From positions 186,001 to 250,000 of the forward strand of contig NC_089246.1 in NCBI RefSeq assembly GCF_000512585.2: a stretch of 64,000 nt of DNA. Direction: 5' to 3'. Below are positions 1-12,235 of this stretch, one piece after another (within the stretch, counting starts at the first letter, position 1; the number at the start of each line of letters is the position of its first letter). The stretch comes from Kwoniella bestiolae CBS 10118 (lineage: Eukaryota > Basidiomycota > Tremellomycetes > Tremellales > Cryptococcaceae). Below the pieces are notes generated by a model that was not told the DNA's origin, did not search any database, and saw nothing but the letters and a program-made list of their open reading frames with translations. The position numbers and the translations under genes were made by a program.

Positions 1-2349
1 GCACGGATCAGTATATCTCACGTACACTTAGACTCTAGGATATATGCAAAGAGGCTTACCTGAATCCGATCCGCTTCATCAACTAACACGCCAGAAGGCT
101 CCCATTGTCAGTGGTACATCGGTCAACGGACTGATTAGGGGGATACTCACTTTACAGATATCGTTCCACTTGACTTGTCCCTGCCCCTCTTGGTCTACAG
201 CTTTACTGAACAGCTTTCCGACCAACTTCATCTGCTTGTTGTTGACCTGGAACTTCACTGAGATTGCACCAATATCATCCGATTGGATTTGTGCCTTTGT
301 CACCTCATTTTGGGTATTATCGATAGCTTGAGTGGTAGTAGCAGCACCACGGGTCTTCTCTTTGTCTTCTGTCCAGATCCCTTCTTTCTTGACGAAGGAA
401 TGACCCGACGTCGAAATGGGAGAATCGGTAATGGGGAAAGATGTGTCTCTGCTTGGTGCAGGTGCACTCCAATATGGCTGGGGTTTAGTCATGGCAGCTC
501 CGAGACGAAGTACGTCGTCCACCGGTGAGCCATAGATTCTTATTGACAGATCATCATAATCCCTCCACAGGCTTTTGACTAGAAGTGAAGTGATATGCCT
601 TTCCTCTTCGATAGAACGGTAGGTTGGGAGAGTCACATCTTCGAAAATTGTAAAACCTTTGATAGTTTCCTCTAGATCTTCCGCAAGCTTTTGAGACAAG
701 GTAGGACAGGAGGGAATGTAATCGTCGGCTCGCACGAAAGCCATCATCGTATCCAGTATATCGAAGGACATTGCCAGACAGCCTATAAAAGAGTATCAGA
801 CATAGCAAGTCGCTTTCCTAGGGGAGCAAAAGACTTACCGATGTTCTGTTGGACGTGTGATGTGACTTCATTCAATAGAAGAGGATTCAGCTTGATAGCT
901 TGCTCGTATTCCAGTACTGTAATGACACAACATGTCAGCCTCTGCATTTATTGACCACAGGAAGTCTTCGGATGCATGGTTGTGTGTGTGTCACTCACAA
1001 AAATGGGAGAAATGTTTGCCCGCACCGTGGTCCGTGCTGTCGAACATCTTACACAACCCAGCGAGGATATAATCGAGGTGGGATACTTTTCGGAGTGCTT
1101 GAAAAGTCATCTTGAGCGTGAAGTTGCATCGACCTTGCGCATATTGTTCCATCCTACTCTCGATCTTATCCCATGTCTTTACAGTCCAAACCTTCGAGAT
1201 CAGCCGGTACATATGAATGCTGAAGAATGTTCAGGAAGACTCGACTCACATTTGTAACGACAGTCAGATTAGATCCCCTTCCTGATGCGAATGCAACTTG
1301 AGCAGCAACTTGCTGTCTGGCGATATGGGCAAGAAGAAGGAGAAAGGCATAATGCACGGCAATTTGGATGGTACTGTTGGAGTTGATCTGTTCCACGGCC
1401 TCTCGTGAGACGTTGGACAAACCCAATCGTTTCAGGTCTTTGAGCGATTCGCTGAGATTACGCCATGATAGGAAGTCGTTACACGTCCAGGATATCACTT
1501 TACTGATGACGTGGCTGAGATCACCCGGGTCATTGTGAGAAGGGAAACTGGAGGTTATAAGGTATTCTTCCATTCATCAGCTTCAACGGGTCCTTCTTCA
1601 CGCCCATGTTCAGTACTCACTCTCGCAGACAGAGCTCGTTGATGTAGTCCGCAAAGTATTCATGGTCTTCTCTGTATCTCCTCAATCGTGTTGCTGCGTA
1701 ATTGAGATTCGTCTCTACCAGCTCCTGGATTTCAGCGAAGGTATGCATAGGCAGTCGAGCGCCAGCATAGATCGCCGCTGAACATGTTGAAAGACCCCAA
1801 TCCGTCAGCTCTTTTCTTCAGAGGTGAGAAGGAACACCCAACCTCTTGAACTATGAAAGTGACTTACCTTGACGCCATGCAACCCAGGTATATCCATACC
1901 GAAAACTATGACGATCGGGTTTAGGCAATTGGCTGTTGGGAGGGCATCGCATACCGTGCTTGATGATTCATGGGAATATTGCAAATGTCATTCCAAACTG
2001 ATACGCGTACGGAGAGGAAAAGGAAAGGAAGCTCACCTCATATTGGAAACGATCAAAAATCTCCTCATCTTCCTTGGCGATCTTCTCTTTCTTACTCAAG
2101 CTCGCATCCGCGTTGATCAACTTCAATTTCCTCTGGATCTTGGATCTGTTTGTCACGCCATATTCGTCAGGCGTAGCCAGCCAGCCATTGTACTAGATAT
2201 TATGAGCCATATATCAGCTCCTTTTCCTTTTAGTCAGTACATCACTCTGTCGGCAGGGCTCTCACTTTCTGCTGTAGGTCTGGCCATTCCTCAAGCGGTC
2301 GAAACAGCTCTGCGTAATTGACAGGTCGAGGTGTTTTGGATTTGCTCAT
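1..2349 (-). CDS. Unknown multi-exon protein, 3' end beyond the window
   Basis: I do not recognise this gene. The start is placed at the ATG at 2349 (protein begins MSKSKTPRPVNYAELF), the first ATG of an open exon with a good GTGAGA donor. Further exons lie at about 2193-2038, 1960-1868, 1780-1624, 1560-1260, 1230-1000, 920-840 and 783-151. They carry motifs such as HGMRCPPNSQLPKP, WVAWRQAAIYAGARLP and VKWNDICK. Intron 150-104 joins WNDICK to PSGVLVDEADRIQ in frame, followed by a GTAAGC donor at about 64, so the gene continues past position 1. The protein is mostly alpha-helical and charged, with no signal peptide or membrane segment seen. It is divergent from the JMJD4-like gene, with 524 bp between the two starts. 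Exon positions are approximate; the function is unknown. Confidence 0.6.
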
Positions 2350-2873
2350 CTTGATCTACAAACGAAAGCATGCGATGATAAGAAATATGAAGAGAAACAA
2401 TGTGTAAACTCTTCTCTCCTAAGAAAGTGAAGGTCGTGTTTGTTCTTTCCATGCATCTTTTTCTTGCGCACGGACGATGCATCATCATCGTGGAATCAGG
2501 GGTCAGTGCGTGCATCGACCATACAGCGGTAACGCAGTTCCTCTGGATCGTACATTGTTCATTGTTGATTGTTGTTTTTACATGACCAGTCGAGGATGAT
2601 CGACAAGATAATTCAGCTGTAGGCGCCGACAAGATACATTAAAAAACATGTACTCGTAGGCTGAGAGAAAGCATCAGGATTGTCAAGAGGATAAGGATGG
2701 AAATGCGGGTACAACAGTTATCTTACCGATCCACATAGGAAGCGATCCGACGGAAACTTCGTCAAAGGTTTAGCAGTTCGCCAAAATGTTGCTTGAACGC
2801 GGATCGCTGCTTTGCTATTCATTTCCTACATCTCAAATTCTAGCTAGAAGGAAATTAGGCCCTTCAGAGATAC
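2350..2873. promoter_or_regulatory. Divergent intergenic region
   Basis: A gap of 524 bp separates the divergent starts at 2349 (-) and 2874 (+). It should hold both promoters and both 5' leaders. I see no open frame resembling a gene, no repeat and no convincing TATA element at a fixed distance from either start. Confidence 0.4.
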
Positions 2874-4407
2874 ATGGCGAACTGGTCTGGCATCACTGCC
2901 GAACAGAAAACTGAGGTCAACCAGCTAGTTGGGATCATCCCCACGAGGAAGTTACCGACATACGATGAGTTATCATACGAGGATTTCCTAGTACGTTTCG
3001 GTCAACCTCCTTTCATCCGCTTGCCTTCAGCTAACCTATGGAACACATCAGAACGATCATCTCATACCCAATAAACCATTTATTCTCTCCTCTAAAGCTA
3101 CCTCCTACTGGTCAGCTTCCGCCAGATTCCGACTCCCCACTTCCAAAGATGTGTCCAAACCCAATCTATCAGCGCTCAGACCATACGCTCATCATATCGT
3201 ACCGGTTGCCAATACACTGCAACAACAATTCTCAGAGTTTGAACGTACCGAAAGATCTTTAGGGGAAGTACTAGACCTCTGGGAGAAAGGCGAGGGAAAT
3301 GGACTGTATGTGAAAGATTGGCATTTGATGGCTGAGATTGAAGGGGAGGGACGAGGTGTAGAAGAGGTTTATGAGGTGCCGGAGTGTTTTAGAGGTACGT
3401 ACACGCTTATATCTCAACTCTAGTCATGTTAGATGGAAAGCTGACAGTAATGAATGATGGATAGACGACTGGCTCAATCCTCCATACACCCCTCATCCAC
3501 GATTGTCCACCTCAAATGGTGGTAATTTATCCGCTTCGACATCTGATTTCAGGTTCACCTATCTCGGACCTCCGCTCACTTATACACCCTTACATCGAGA
3601 TGTCTACGGTTCATACTCTTGGTCTGCTAATGTGGTGGGCAGGAAGGTCTGGTGGTTGTTCCCTCCTAACAAATTAGATAGGGTTAAGGATAAACATGGA
3701 GAATTGGTATTTGATGTGAGGGAATTGGCAGACGAGGGAGGGGGTATTAAGATCCTTCAGCAGGTAGGTCACATCATCTTTTTTTATAGCTGGATGATGC
3801 CTGTCTCTTTACGGATGCTCATTTGTGTTTGGAATAGGAAGGCGAGATCGTATTTGTCCCCAGTGGATGGCATCACCAAGTGGTAAATCTAGATTTTGTG
3901 AGTATCTATTCACCTCTTTTATCGCTTCTCGTACTTGGTCTAACAGTCAAGTTTATGCCAACAGTGCATATCAATCAATCACAACTTCTTCTCTTCGCCT
4001 ACCCTTCCTCGGATATACGATACCCTCTGTCGGTCACAAGCCAGAGTGGAGGAGTCCATCCTAGATGTCAAGGAAATGATCATACAGCGGCTGGGATCGA
4101 CAGGAGATGCATGGGAGAAAGAGTGGGTAGAGGAGGTACAGTCGTTATTGGAAAGAGATGCTGGATGGAACTGGAGAGGATTTTGGGAGACTGTGGCTAA
4201 GAATGTCATTGTGAGTTTTGGCCTGTCGATGGAAAAAGCTGAAACCCCTTTTAGACTCCGCCTACACCGTCACATCTTCGTCCGCCTGTTGGGATGAGAG
4301 ATGAATGGATCCGAGATATCATTGAAAGGTTCAAGCTGCATAGAGAGTGGATCATGTTGGATGAGGTGCGCACTGCTATTGAGAAGATTGAGGTAGTCAT
4401 CAGTTAG
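2874..4407 (+). CDS. JmjC-domain hydroxylase, JMJD4 family
   Basis: Likely a 2-oxoglutarate- and Fe(II)-dependent dioxygenase of the JMJD4 family; the human member hydroxylates a lysine of the release factor eRF1. About six exons give roughly 400 residues, the usual family length. Exon 1 is 2874-2990 and exon 2 starts at 3052. The JmjC core shows LTYTPLHRDVYGSYSWS near residue 195 (the HxD iron ligands are the H and D of HRD), then GRKVWWLFPP, then EGEIVFVPSGWHHQV near residue 255 (distal histidine), and CISINHNFF. The N-terminal part (NDHLIPNKPFIL) matches the usual JMJD4 lead-in. The last exon ends TAIEKIEVVIS at a TAG. No targeting signal is seen, so it is probably cytosolic or nuclear. 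The family call is firm; the eRF1 substrate is inferred from orthology. Confidence 0.85.
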
Positions 4408-4757
4408 ATCGGTGATTCGGCTGCATGCTGTGCTGGGGTGATGATGGCCTGTGCGATGTTAATGAAGGAGGGTTGATCGGAGATTAATACGACATAGCAA
4501 CACGACCAAACGACCTTGCGGATCCGTCATATTTGTCATGGTTGACTCAACCATCGTCATTGCCATGGAATGAAAATTTTAACATCTACGATCAATCCCT
4601 CCTTGAATGCTTCTCAACATGTATTCATCATTCATCATTCATACGTTCATACCCATATTCATACTCATTTACCAAACCCATATCATCCAATCTCAACCCA
4701 ATCATCCATCTTGATCTCGCACCATCAACATCTTCACCACCACCACCACCTCTCAAA
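4408..4757. other. Intergenic, no gene seen
   Basis: This 350 bp gap separates the JMJD4-like stop from the start of the first BCS1-like gene. It is rich in CA/TC pyrimidine runs (for example ccaccaccacc just before 4751), as expected of a fungal 5' leader. An ATG at 4533 opens a frame with a low-complexity product and is not taken as the start. Confidence 0.4.
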
Positions 4758-7264
4758 ATGAACCTCGTCGCCATCATCTGGCATTTCTTCGCCAGCTTCT
4801 TCGACAGCCTTCGGGCCAACCCCATGGTATTAGACGGTCTTAGGGTACTGGTAGCTGGTACTTTCTTCGAATTTAGTAGGCGGACCGCTACATCCATGTT
4901 AAGCACATTCACCGATAGTGGGTCGTTCATCACTACTACCTCTTTCCCTCAACTCCTACTACCATGAGATGGGACACTGATCGTACTACCCGGATCCCAT
5001 AGGCTTCTTCATCACCGCCACCATATCAGACAACGACGAAGCATACGACTGGGTATTCCAATACCTAGAGACCCACGCTCCTATCATGCTCCCTCCCACT
5101 TCCCAATCCAAGCTCAATATTTTGATCCTGCTCGATACACCATCAAGACCAATATGATGGAAGCGGTCTATCCTACCGGTAGAGCCGCACCTAGGCATAT
5201 CAGTCTCGCAGCTAGAAGACCAAGAAATAACAGAAGGAACATACCCTCTCGCCACTTGCGACACGACCCGTATGATTCCGAGGGAGATGAGCATGAGAGC
5301 GATTATGATGATGAGCAGAAAGACGCGGTATTGCATGCTGAGCCATCAAGCAGTGAGTGAAGTTCTTCCCTCCTCAGTGCTTTCTTTCAACACGATACGC
5401 GAAGTTGGGAGCTGATACTGAGGGTTTCAATAGCTATCAACCAATATATACAGTTTCAAAATAGGACCATCACGTTTCAGGTCAAGGATGATGGCTTGTC
5501 GTCGTTCTCGTTGCCAATGAATCAGAAGAAATGGCTGGTGACGTCGTGAGTGCTGTCTTGTCCTCTCTAGTCTACTTGCCAACGGTCTTGAACGCGATTC
5601 CCGTCGTTTGCAGACTGAGCTGACATCCTATCTTCTCCCTCGGCACAGCACCTTCCTAGGCACCCATGACATCTTCACCTCCCTCATCCAAACAGCTCGG
5701 AGAGAGTACCTAGCCTCACTCCCCAAACGAGCTATATCTATCTACTCGCCCGAACATGGATCGTGGTACAAGAAGTCTACTCGGACTATGCGACCATGGG
5801 ATTCGATCATCTTGCCGGACGGAATCAAGGAATGGTTATTAGATGATGCTTCGGAGTTTCTGGCTGAGAAGGATTTCTATGCGGAAAGGGGTGTGCCCCA
5901 CAGAAGAGGGTATTTGCTGTATGGTGAACCGGGGAGTGGGAAGAGTAGTTTGAGTGAGTTTGGTGTCATCGTCCCTTAAGCGATAGTCAGCTAGCAGGCT
6001 GACCGGTATGAATTTATAACAGTCAGCGCTCTTGCCGCTCGACTTAAGCTGGATATCTATATCGTCAATATCGGTGGCAGATAGTGAGTGCAACTCTGAC
6101 CGGCACTTGAGCCTCCGAACCATTAGTTGTGTGCGCTCATTGTTCTATTCACTACTCTTTTAGCCTTGACGACGATACACTCATGAATCTCATGCAGGAC
6201 TGTCCGAGCCGATGTATATTGCTGATGGAGGATATGTAAGGGCCCGTGCCACCTGCATCCGTATATGGTTCTATTTACCATGCTGACATTCACGATCACC
6301 CTCAGTGACTGTGCTTTCAAAAAGCGGAATCTACCCTCCGCCAGAGCCAGACATACTACCCATCACGATGACTCGGTTTCATCGTCCACCGATAAAGATC
6401 AAGAGGGAGAGGATGCGAAGAAAGAGCGAGAGGAAACAGAGTACAGACCTGAAAGAGACGATATGTTTCAGAACAGCGGACCTACCATCACTCTCTCCGG
6501 TCTGCTCAACGCTCTTGACAGAGTTGCGAGTTCAGAGGGGAGGTTGTTGTTCTGTACGACCAATTGGAAAGATAAGATTGATCCTGCGTTGTGTCGACCA
6601 GGTCAGTCCGTCCACCTACTCTCGTTGTTTCAACTGGATATGTTACTCATGTGCTCAATTCTTTGTAGGTCGTTGTGACGTCTGGATCGAGTTCAAGCAC
6701 GCTACTCATGTTCAAGCTCGCGACCTGTTTGTACACTTCTACCGATCCCGCTCTAACCCAACAACTTCCATCGACATCATCAAAAACAACCAAAGCATAC
6801 TCTCCACGAAACACGAGGACGACGCAGAGCTACTAGCTTTGGGAGAGAGGTTCGCTTCGGCCATTCCACAGGATACAGTCTCGGCATCGGCTTTGCAAGG
6901 ATATTTGATCAGGTTCAAGAGAGATCCGCATGCTGCGGTCGAGGTAGTAAGACATTGGGTAGAGAGTGGTTGTGGACAGGGTCCGACAATTTCTATCAAG
7001 GATGGGAAGGTGCAGGAGAGGGTGGTCGATGAGGGTGGGTCGTCGAGCTCGGAGGAAACTATGAATGGTGTTCTTGATAATAAGGAGGATACACATGGAT
7101 CACCTCGCGATGGATTTGGTGGGAAGGGGATACTTCCTAATGGTGATAGGAAGGTTGGGTATATCCCCAATGGATGGGGGAATGGGAATGCTACGAATCA
7201 TGGGAATGGGAATATAATTAGGAGAGCTAGGACCCATTTTAGAAGTTTGAGTAGGGGTAAATGA
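4758..7264 (+). CDS. BCS1-like AAA ATPase, copy 1 (apparent frameshift)
   Basis: A homologue of the mitochondrial inner-membrane AAA protein Bcs1, whose founding member moves the folded Rieske protein across the membrane. Order: N-terminal membrane segment (VLDGLRVLVAGTFFE), BCS1_N region (SDNDEAYDWVFQYLETH, then RAAPRHISLAARRPR), Walker A GEPGSGKSS, Walker B RCILLMEDI, DCAFKKR, a charged insert, ITLSGLLNALDRVASSEG, the sensor FCTTNWKDKIDPALCRPG, GRCDVWIEFKHAT, and a C-terminal VSASALQGYLIRFKR block. The start at 4758 matches the starts of the sister genes. One problem: the EAYDW exon and the FDPARYTIKTNMMEAVYP segment are in different frames between about 5085 and 5124, and there is no GT there to open an intron. 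Either the copy is broken, the sequence has an error, or an unusual intron at about 5053-5147 removes conserved residues. Paralogues lie at 8919 and 17997. Confidence 0.75.
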
Positions 7265-8918
7265 ACAATTCTGTAATGGGTACGGTCGATTCTGGTTATA
7301 TGAATAAACGATGTGATGTAGTTTACTTTTGGATATTATCTGTGTTCCTTCAATGAGTTTACTGTGTATGCATATATTATGATGTTTTAGTCTTACTTCA
7401 CTTTGCGTTATCTCAAAGGCAGCGATGATGAGAGGATTCAATTGATCTGCATAACGCAGACTGAAGAGAAACGAGATGATAATCGAGAGCCAAGGAAACA
7501 AAACGACCGCGTAGCTTAATGGAAATGATACTAGAAATCGATTAGCATTGCCCAATTATTCACCCCATTGTGTACCGATCGTTAGGGGGATAGTCGGAAG
7601 GGAGGAAGGGATCCGGTCGGACGCGCGATCAATTTTCTTGAGGATCATGATATTTTTGACAACCTTGTTTGTAGGTTGGGTTGCGCAACATAACGGACAT
7701 GAAAAGTGGGACATCTAGACGGAGAGATAAAGGTCGAGCTTCTGAGAATGGGAATCACAACAATTCCGTGCAGTACACACTGCCATGACCACCGCTCGGA
7801 CCCCCTCTTTTGGGTCGGATACAATCTAAACAAAAGATGATGAGGTTACGGTCTTGTAGCAGATGCTAAACATGGGATCGGCTTGTGGCAGCATCTTTTG
7901 GAGCCTAGTCCCAATTAAGGCTATAAAAGGGGACGCGCGATCAATCCTTTTTCTCTGAAGGGTCTTTTTTTTCTGGTTGATTGATGGAACTGAAGGGTTC
8001 GTGCGTAAATGATTGAATGGGATGCGAAATTATAAAAATGCAGACTTGAGGTATGAGCTGATTTACTGTACAACCAGAAGTGGGTGGCACAACCTCTAAT
8101 TCATTTTTGGACACTGACAAGAAAAGTCGCCAATCATGTAATGATATACTGTCACCTATTCTTGCTTGTCAACCGCGTAGCGCACAAAGTATCAGTATCG
8201 GATCGGTTTCGGTTTCGGTTACGGTTTCGGTTTCGGACGTTATGATAGTATCAAAACACATAAAACCAGTTTGGTCAATAGACAGACGCGCGATTATCTT
8301 TTTGCGTTGCGCAACATTGTGATCCACTTGGGATCGAATTCTACCACTGGTAGCGGAAGGTCATGTGGCGTAATGGTCTATGGTAGCATCTGTTCTTAAC
8401 TTTAGTCAAGCCTTTGTCCCTCTTCGTAGGCTATAAACAAGGGACGCTTGATCCATTCTCTGTTGATTTCTTTTTTTTCTGTCTGGTTTACTGTAGTTGT
8501 TCCGACCTCGTGTTTAATGGTGCATTGTCCCCCTTCCCTTGCCTTGTAGCTGTGCAGGTGACTAGGTCACACCACCCTCCTTTCGATCTCGGCTAAACAC
8601 GAGGATAAACATGAACCTCCTTTCGATTCTTCTCCCCACCGCTCCACATTCTATCTACGGTGATGTCGTTGATGCCATGAGGTATAGTCGACTCGTGTAT
8701 GGTTGAGTGGATTGATCGTCATCCACGGATCCGAAAGTCAATCCGATATCAGCGGAATGAACAACAAGCATGTTTTACCTCGTGTTATACTTATCTATGA
8801 ACAGGATTGAGTCATTTTATTGCGTATATATACAGCTTCATTGAGCCATTTTCATCATCCGTAATTTTCATTTCCTCCTTCGCATCCAACTCACCCATCG
8901 TGCAGTATACGAATCAAG
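7265..8918. other. Long gene-free gap with a diverged promoter-like duplication
   Basis: This 1.65 kb stretch has no credible gene. It contains GGACGCGCGATCAAT exactly twice (7619-7633 and 7931-7945) and a relative, AGACGCGCGATTAT, at 8283. The palindromic core TTGCGCAACAT occurs at about 7681 and 8305. TATA-like GGCTATAAA followed by GGGACGC, GATC and a T-run occurs at 7919 and 8429. A GGTTTC tandem lies at about 8205-8236. The order of motifs suggests an old tandem duplication of roughly 7615-8000 and 8280-8500. Confidence 0.5.
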
Positions 8919-11691
8919 ATGATCTGGATATTCTACTCCACATACAACTTCCTCCATAGTCTCATACAGACCTATCCAGCATTATACGAAGCTTTAAAGG
9001 TCGTCCTGGCAGGAGCGTTCTTCGAAGCTAGTAGGAGGGGATCCAAATACATTGCAGAGGTCATCGTAGATAGTGGGTTCTCCTCCCTATATCACCTCTG
9101 TCTGGCGAGTGGCGAATGGAATAGTTGTCAATATCCACTGACCTGTACTTACTTCGTGATATCAGGTCTCACCCTCAAAGCTCGTATAGGCGATAACGAC
9201 GAAGCTTTCGACTGGCTCCATCATTACCTCTCAACCCACGTCCCTATCCCCATCACTAGCTCGCATCATGACTCCCTCATCGATCCATACGCTCTCAAGA
9301 CCATCCTGTGGGACTCGATCTGGCCGTCTGGTATCTCCGCTCCCAGGGATGTACAGATTGCAACGCGTAAACCCAGAGGGAGGTATTGGTATGGATAGTC
9401 TAGTGAGAGTTACTCTTGGGGGAAGGATGTGCTGGGTGGGTATAAGGAGGCAGTAAAGGTTTCCATCGTACCTACCGTTGGTGAGTTGCTTTTCGAGATC
9501 ATCCATCACTCAGCGTCCAGTTGGATCTCACTGTGTCGTTGTGCGAGGGGTCATTTGGCATTGTATAAGTGCTCGTAGGATTGGAAATTGAGCTGACGCT
9601 ATGCTACGTGGTTGCCAAGGTAAGATGCAGATCGTCAAGTTCCAGGATAGGACAATCAAAATGGGTATTATCAAATCGGATGATTGGGCTTTCGACTCTG
9701 ATAAATGGTTTGTGATGTCGTGAGTCGTCGTCCCATCACCTACGGCATCGTACGACTCCCCAAGTCGACCTCATCTATCATTGTATTGGGCGGATCGATG
9801 GACTAGGCTGATTCTTATCTCGTATGTATTGCACAGAACCTTCCTCGGCACTCACAAAACATTCACCCAACTTCTCACAGCCGCTCGAAACGAATATCAA
9901 TCTCTCTCTTCCGGATCTACCGCCATATATTCCCCTAGGGGGCGAGACGATGCAGGGTGGTATCGTTCTAATACTCGTCCCTCTCGACCTTGGGAGAGTG
10001 TTATCTTACCTGATGGAGTTAAGGAATGGCTGTTGGCTGATATGGAGGAGTTTCTGCGTGAGAAGAGATTCTATCAGATGAGGGGATTGCCGTGGAGGAG
10101 AGGATATTTGTTTTATGGTGTGCCGGGGAGTGGGAAGAGTTCTTTGAGTGCGTATTTACCTTTCGTTCATTCTGATTCTGTACCGTGAGATGCCATAAGG
10201 TCTGAAGGGGGACTGTCGCTGATCTCAGAATGAGGATTTAGTTGCGGCGCTGGCTCATAAGCTGCAACTCAGCATTTACCTCATCAACCTTGGGGCAAAA
10301 GGGTAAGCCAACTGTCCTATTAAAAGAGAGAATAGACCTGACATCCTTTGAATGAATAGCCTTGACGATGATAAGCTACAAGGATTGCTCCAAGCTTGTC
10401 CAGGTAATTGTATCCTATTGATGGAAGATATGTGAATACTCCTTTCTCGATCACATCTGAAACAAGATTTTTAACAGAAACTTCAACATCATAGCGACTG
10501 CGCTTTCAAGAAACGAAAATCGAAGAGTCGTTCCGAGAAACGATCCTCCTCCTCCTCCTCCTCCTCCTCCTCTTCTGAATCCTGCTCGTCTTCTTCAGAT
10601 TCCGACTCTGATAGCTCATCGTCATCCAAGTCATCCAAAAAGAAGGCAAAGAAGGATAAGAAGGACAAGAAGGAAAAGTATAAGAAGGAGAACAAGAACA
10701 AAAACAATGGTAATGGGAATAAGCCTCCACAACAAGGTTTCGGAAGTAATATCACCTTATCAGGCTTGCTCAATGCCCTTGATGGTGTTGCAAGCTCTGA
10801 GGGGAGGTTGTTGTTCTGCACGACAAATTGGGTAGATAAGATTGATGAAGCATTGTCGAGACCTGGTTTGTGACCACCTCCTAGCTATTGTGTAGAAATT
10901 TTCAGTTGTCAGCGCTGATAATCTAAAATGGAACAGGTCGATGCGACGTGTGGATCCAGTTCAGCAACGCAACCAAAGAGCAAATCAAGAATCTCTTCTT
11001 ACAGTTCTTCAGACCGGCTTCCTCCACTCCAACAACACCATCATCGTCCGATACCTCCACTCCCGAGGAGAAAGGTCTGATCAGCGACAAAGTCGACCAT
11101 ACGCTCTCATTCACTTATCCCGATACTTTGAAGACAGAGGTCAATGACGATATCGATATCGCCTCGTTAGCAGACCAATTCAGCGAAGCCATTCCAGAAG
11201 GTAAAGTCTCGATATCTGCTTTGCAAGGGTATTTGATGAGATCCAAGAGAGAGCCTGTAAAAGCTTTGGAAGGGGTTAAAGCCTGGATTGAGAGTGGTTG
11301 TGGAAAAGGTCCGACAATGACCTTGCCTAAGAAGGGGGTGGAGATGAGAGATGTTGAGAAGGGAGATAGTGAGGATGAACCTGAGTTGAACAAGTCGAAA
11401 GGGAAGAAAGGTAGAAAGGATAAGAAGGATAAGAAGGATAAGAAGGAGAAAAAGAAGAAGGGTGATAAGAAGGAGGTAGATGGGTTGGATAAAGCGGATA
11501 GTGAGGGGAAGAAGCACGATTCCGACAGCCAGGACGCGAAAGAGAAGGATGATGCGAAAGGGAAGGACATTAACAGTGACACAAACGAGGTGGCAAATGG
11601 AGATGGTACTGCTGAGGGGGATGATGGGATAAGAGATCAAGCTGATGCTGCAGAGGACGAGACTCACATTGAAGAAATAGGGAACGAGTAA
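8919..11691 (+). CDS. BCS1-like AAA ATPase, copy 2 (in-frame stop)
   Basis: Second BCS1-like ATPase in tandem with the first. It starts MIWIFYSTYNFLHSLIQ with a membrane segment (YEALKVVLAGAFFEASRR), then BCS1_N (GDNDEAFDWLHHYLSTH), Walker A GVPGSGKSS, Walker B NCILLMEDI, DCAFKKR, SGLLNALDGVASSEG, FCTTNWVDKIDEALSRPG and GRCDVWIQFSNAT. Between DCAF and SGLLNALD it carries a long Ser/Asp run encoded by a tcc tract (10545-10575), then a Lys-rich run. The C-terminal tail (about 11380-11690) is Lys/Asp/Glu-rich. Intron positions match the sister genes, including the one directly after GSGKSS. A TAG at 9396-9398 interrupts the BCS1_N exon; the same frame then continues to VSIVPTVG at the conserved exon end. 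No intron of normal size removes it, so the copy may be a pseudogene. Confidence 0.75.
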
Positions 11692-12235
11692 ATAATGGCG
11701 TTACTAGAGAGATGTCAGCGAAGATGCGTGATATTGGTTCTGTGATATGATATATAATACATTACTGGGGTTTTGCCAATACAATCTACCTATCGCATAT
11801 ATAGAAAATATGTGTATATACGATGATTATTCATGAAAGGAACGGTTGTTCTCTCTCATCCGGATCTTTCAGCTGTGTTCGACCAAGTGTAAAAGCGATC
11901 TGTGCGTTGTAACCAGAGTCTGTGCCACGCCACATTGAGATTTGTGGGATTCAGGAACGTGTTATGATTCAAGTGTGATCCGGGTGATGTCACTAAGGGG
12001 GAGAGACAAGGAATGTGGAGGCCCCGGATTAGCAGTATTGTAATAGGAGATGACGTTGTAAGGTGAATGTACCCGTGAGGTGGTCAGATGATTGTCATGG
12101 TGAATACCTGCACCATACGTGAACGTGATCACCCACCAAAATCCTTTATATGACCTTGCTCGCCACTATCTGAGCTCTCTTCTTTACATCATCTTACATC
12201 CACATCAAAGGTTATAAGATAACCCTCAAATCAAG
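11692..12235. promoter_or_regulatory. Intergenic region upstream of the opsin
   Basis: This 544 bp region runs from the BCS1-like copy 2 stop to the opsin start. It would carry the copy 2 3' end and the opsin promoter. I see AT-rich sequence at 11745-11830 and no open frame of interest. No light-response element could be assigned by eye. Confidence 0.35.

Noticed and set aside
7505..7560. A tRNA-like A box (TAGCTTAATGG)
   Set aside because: No matching B box or acceptor stem is visible within the next 100 bases.
8205..8236. GGTTTC tandem as a telomere-like repeat
   Set aside because: Only a few imperfect units, not at a chromosome end, and unlike the usual T2AG3-5 type of this group.
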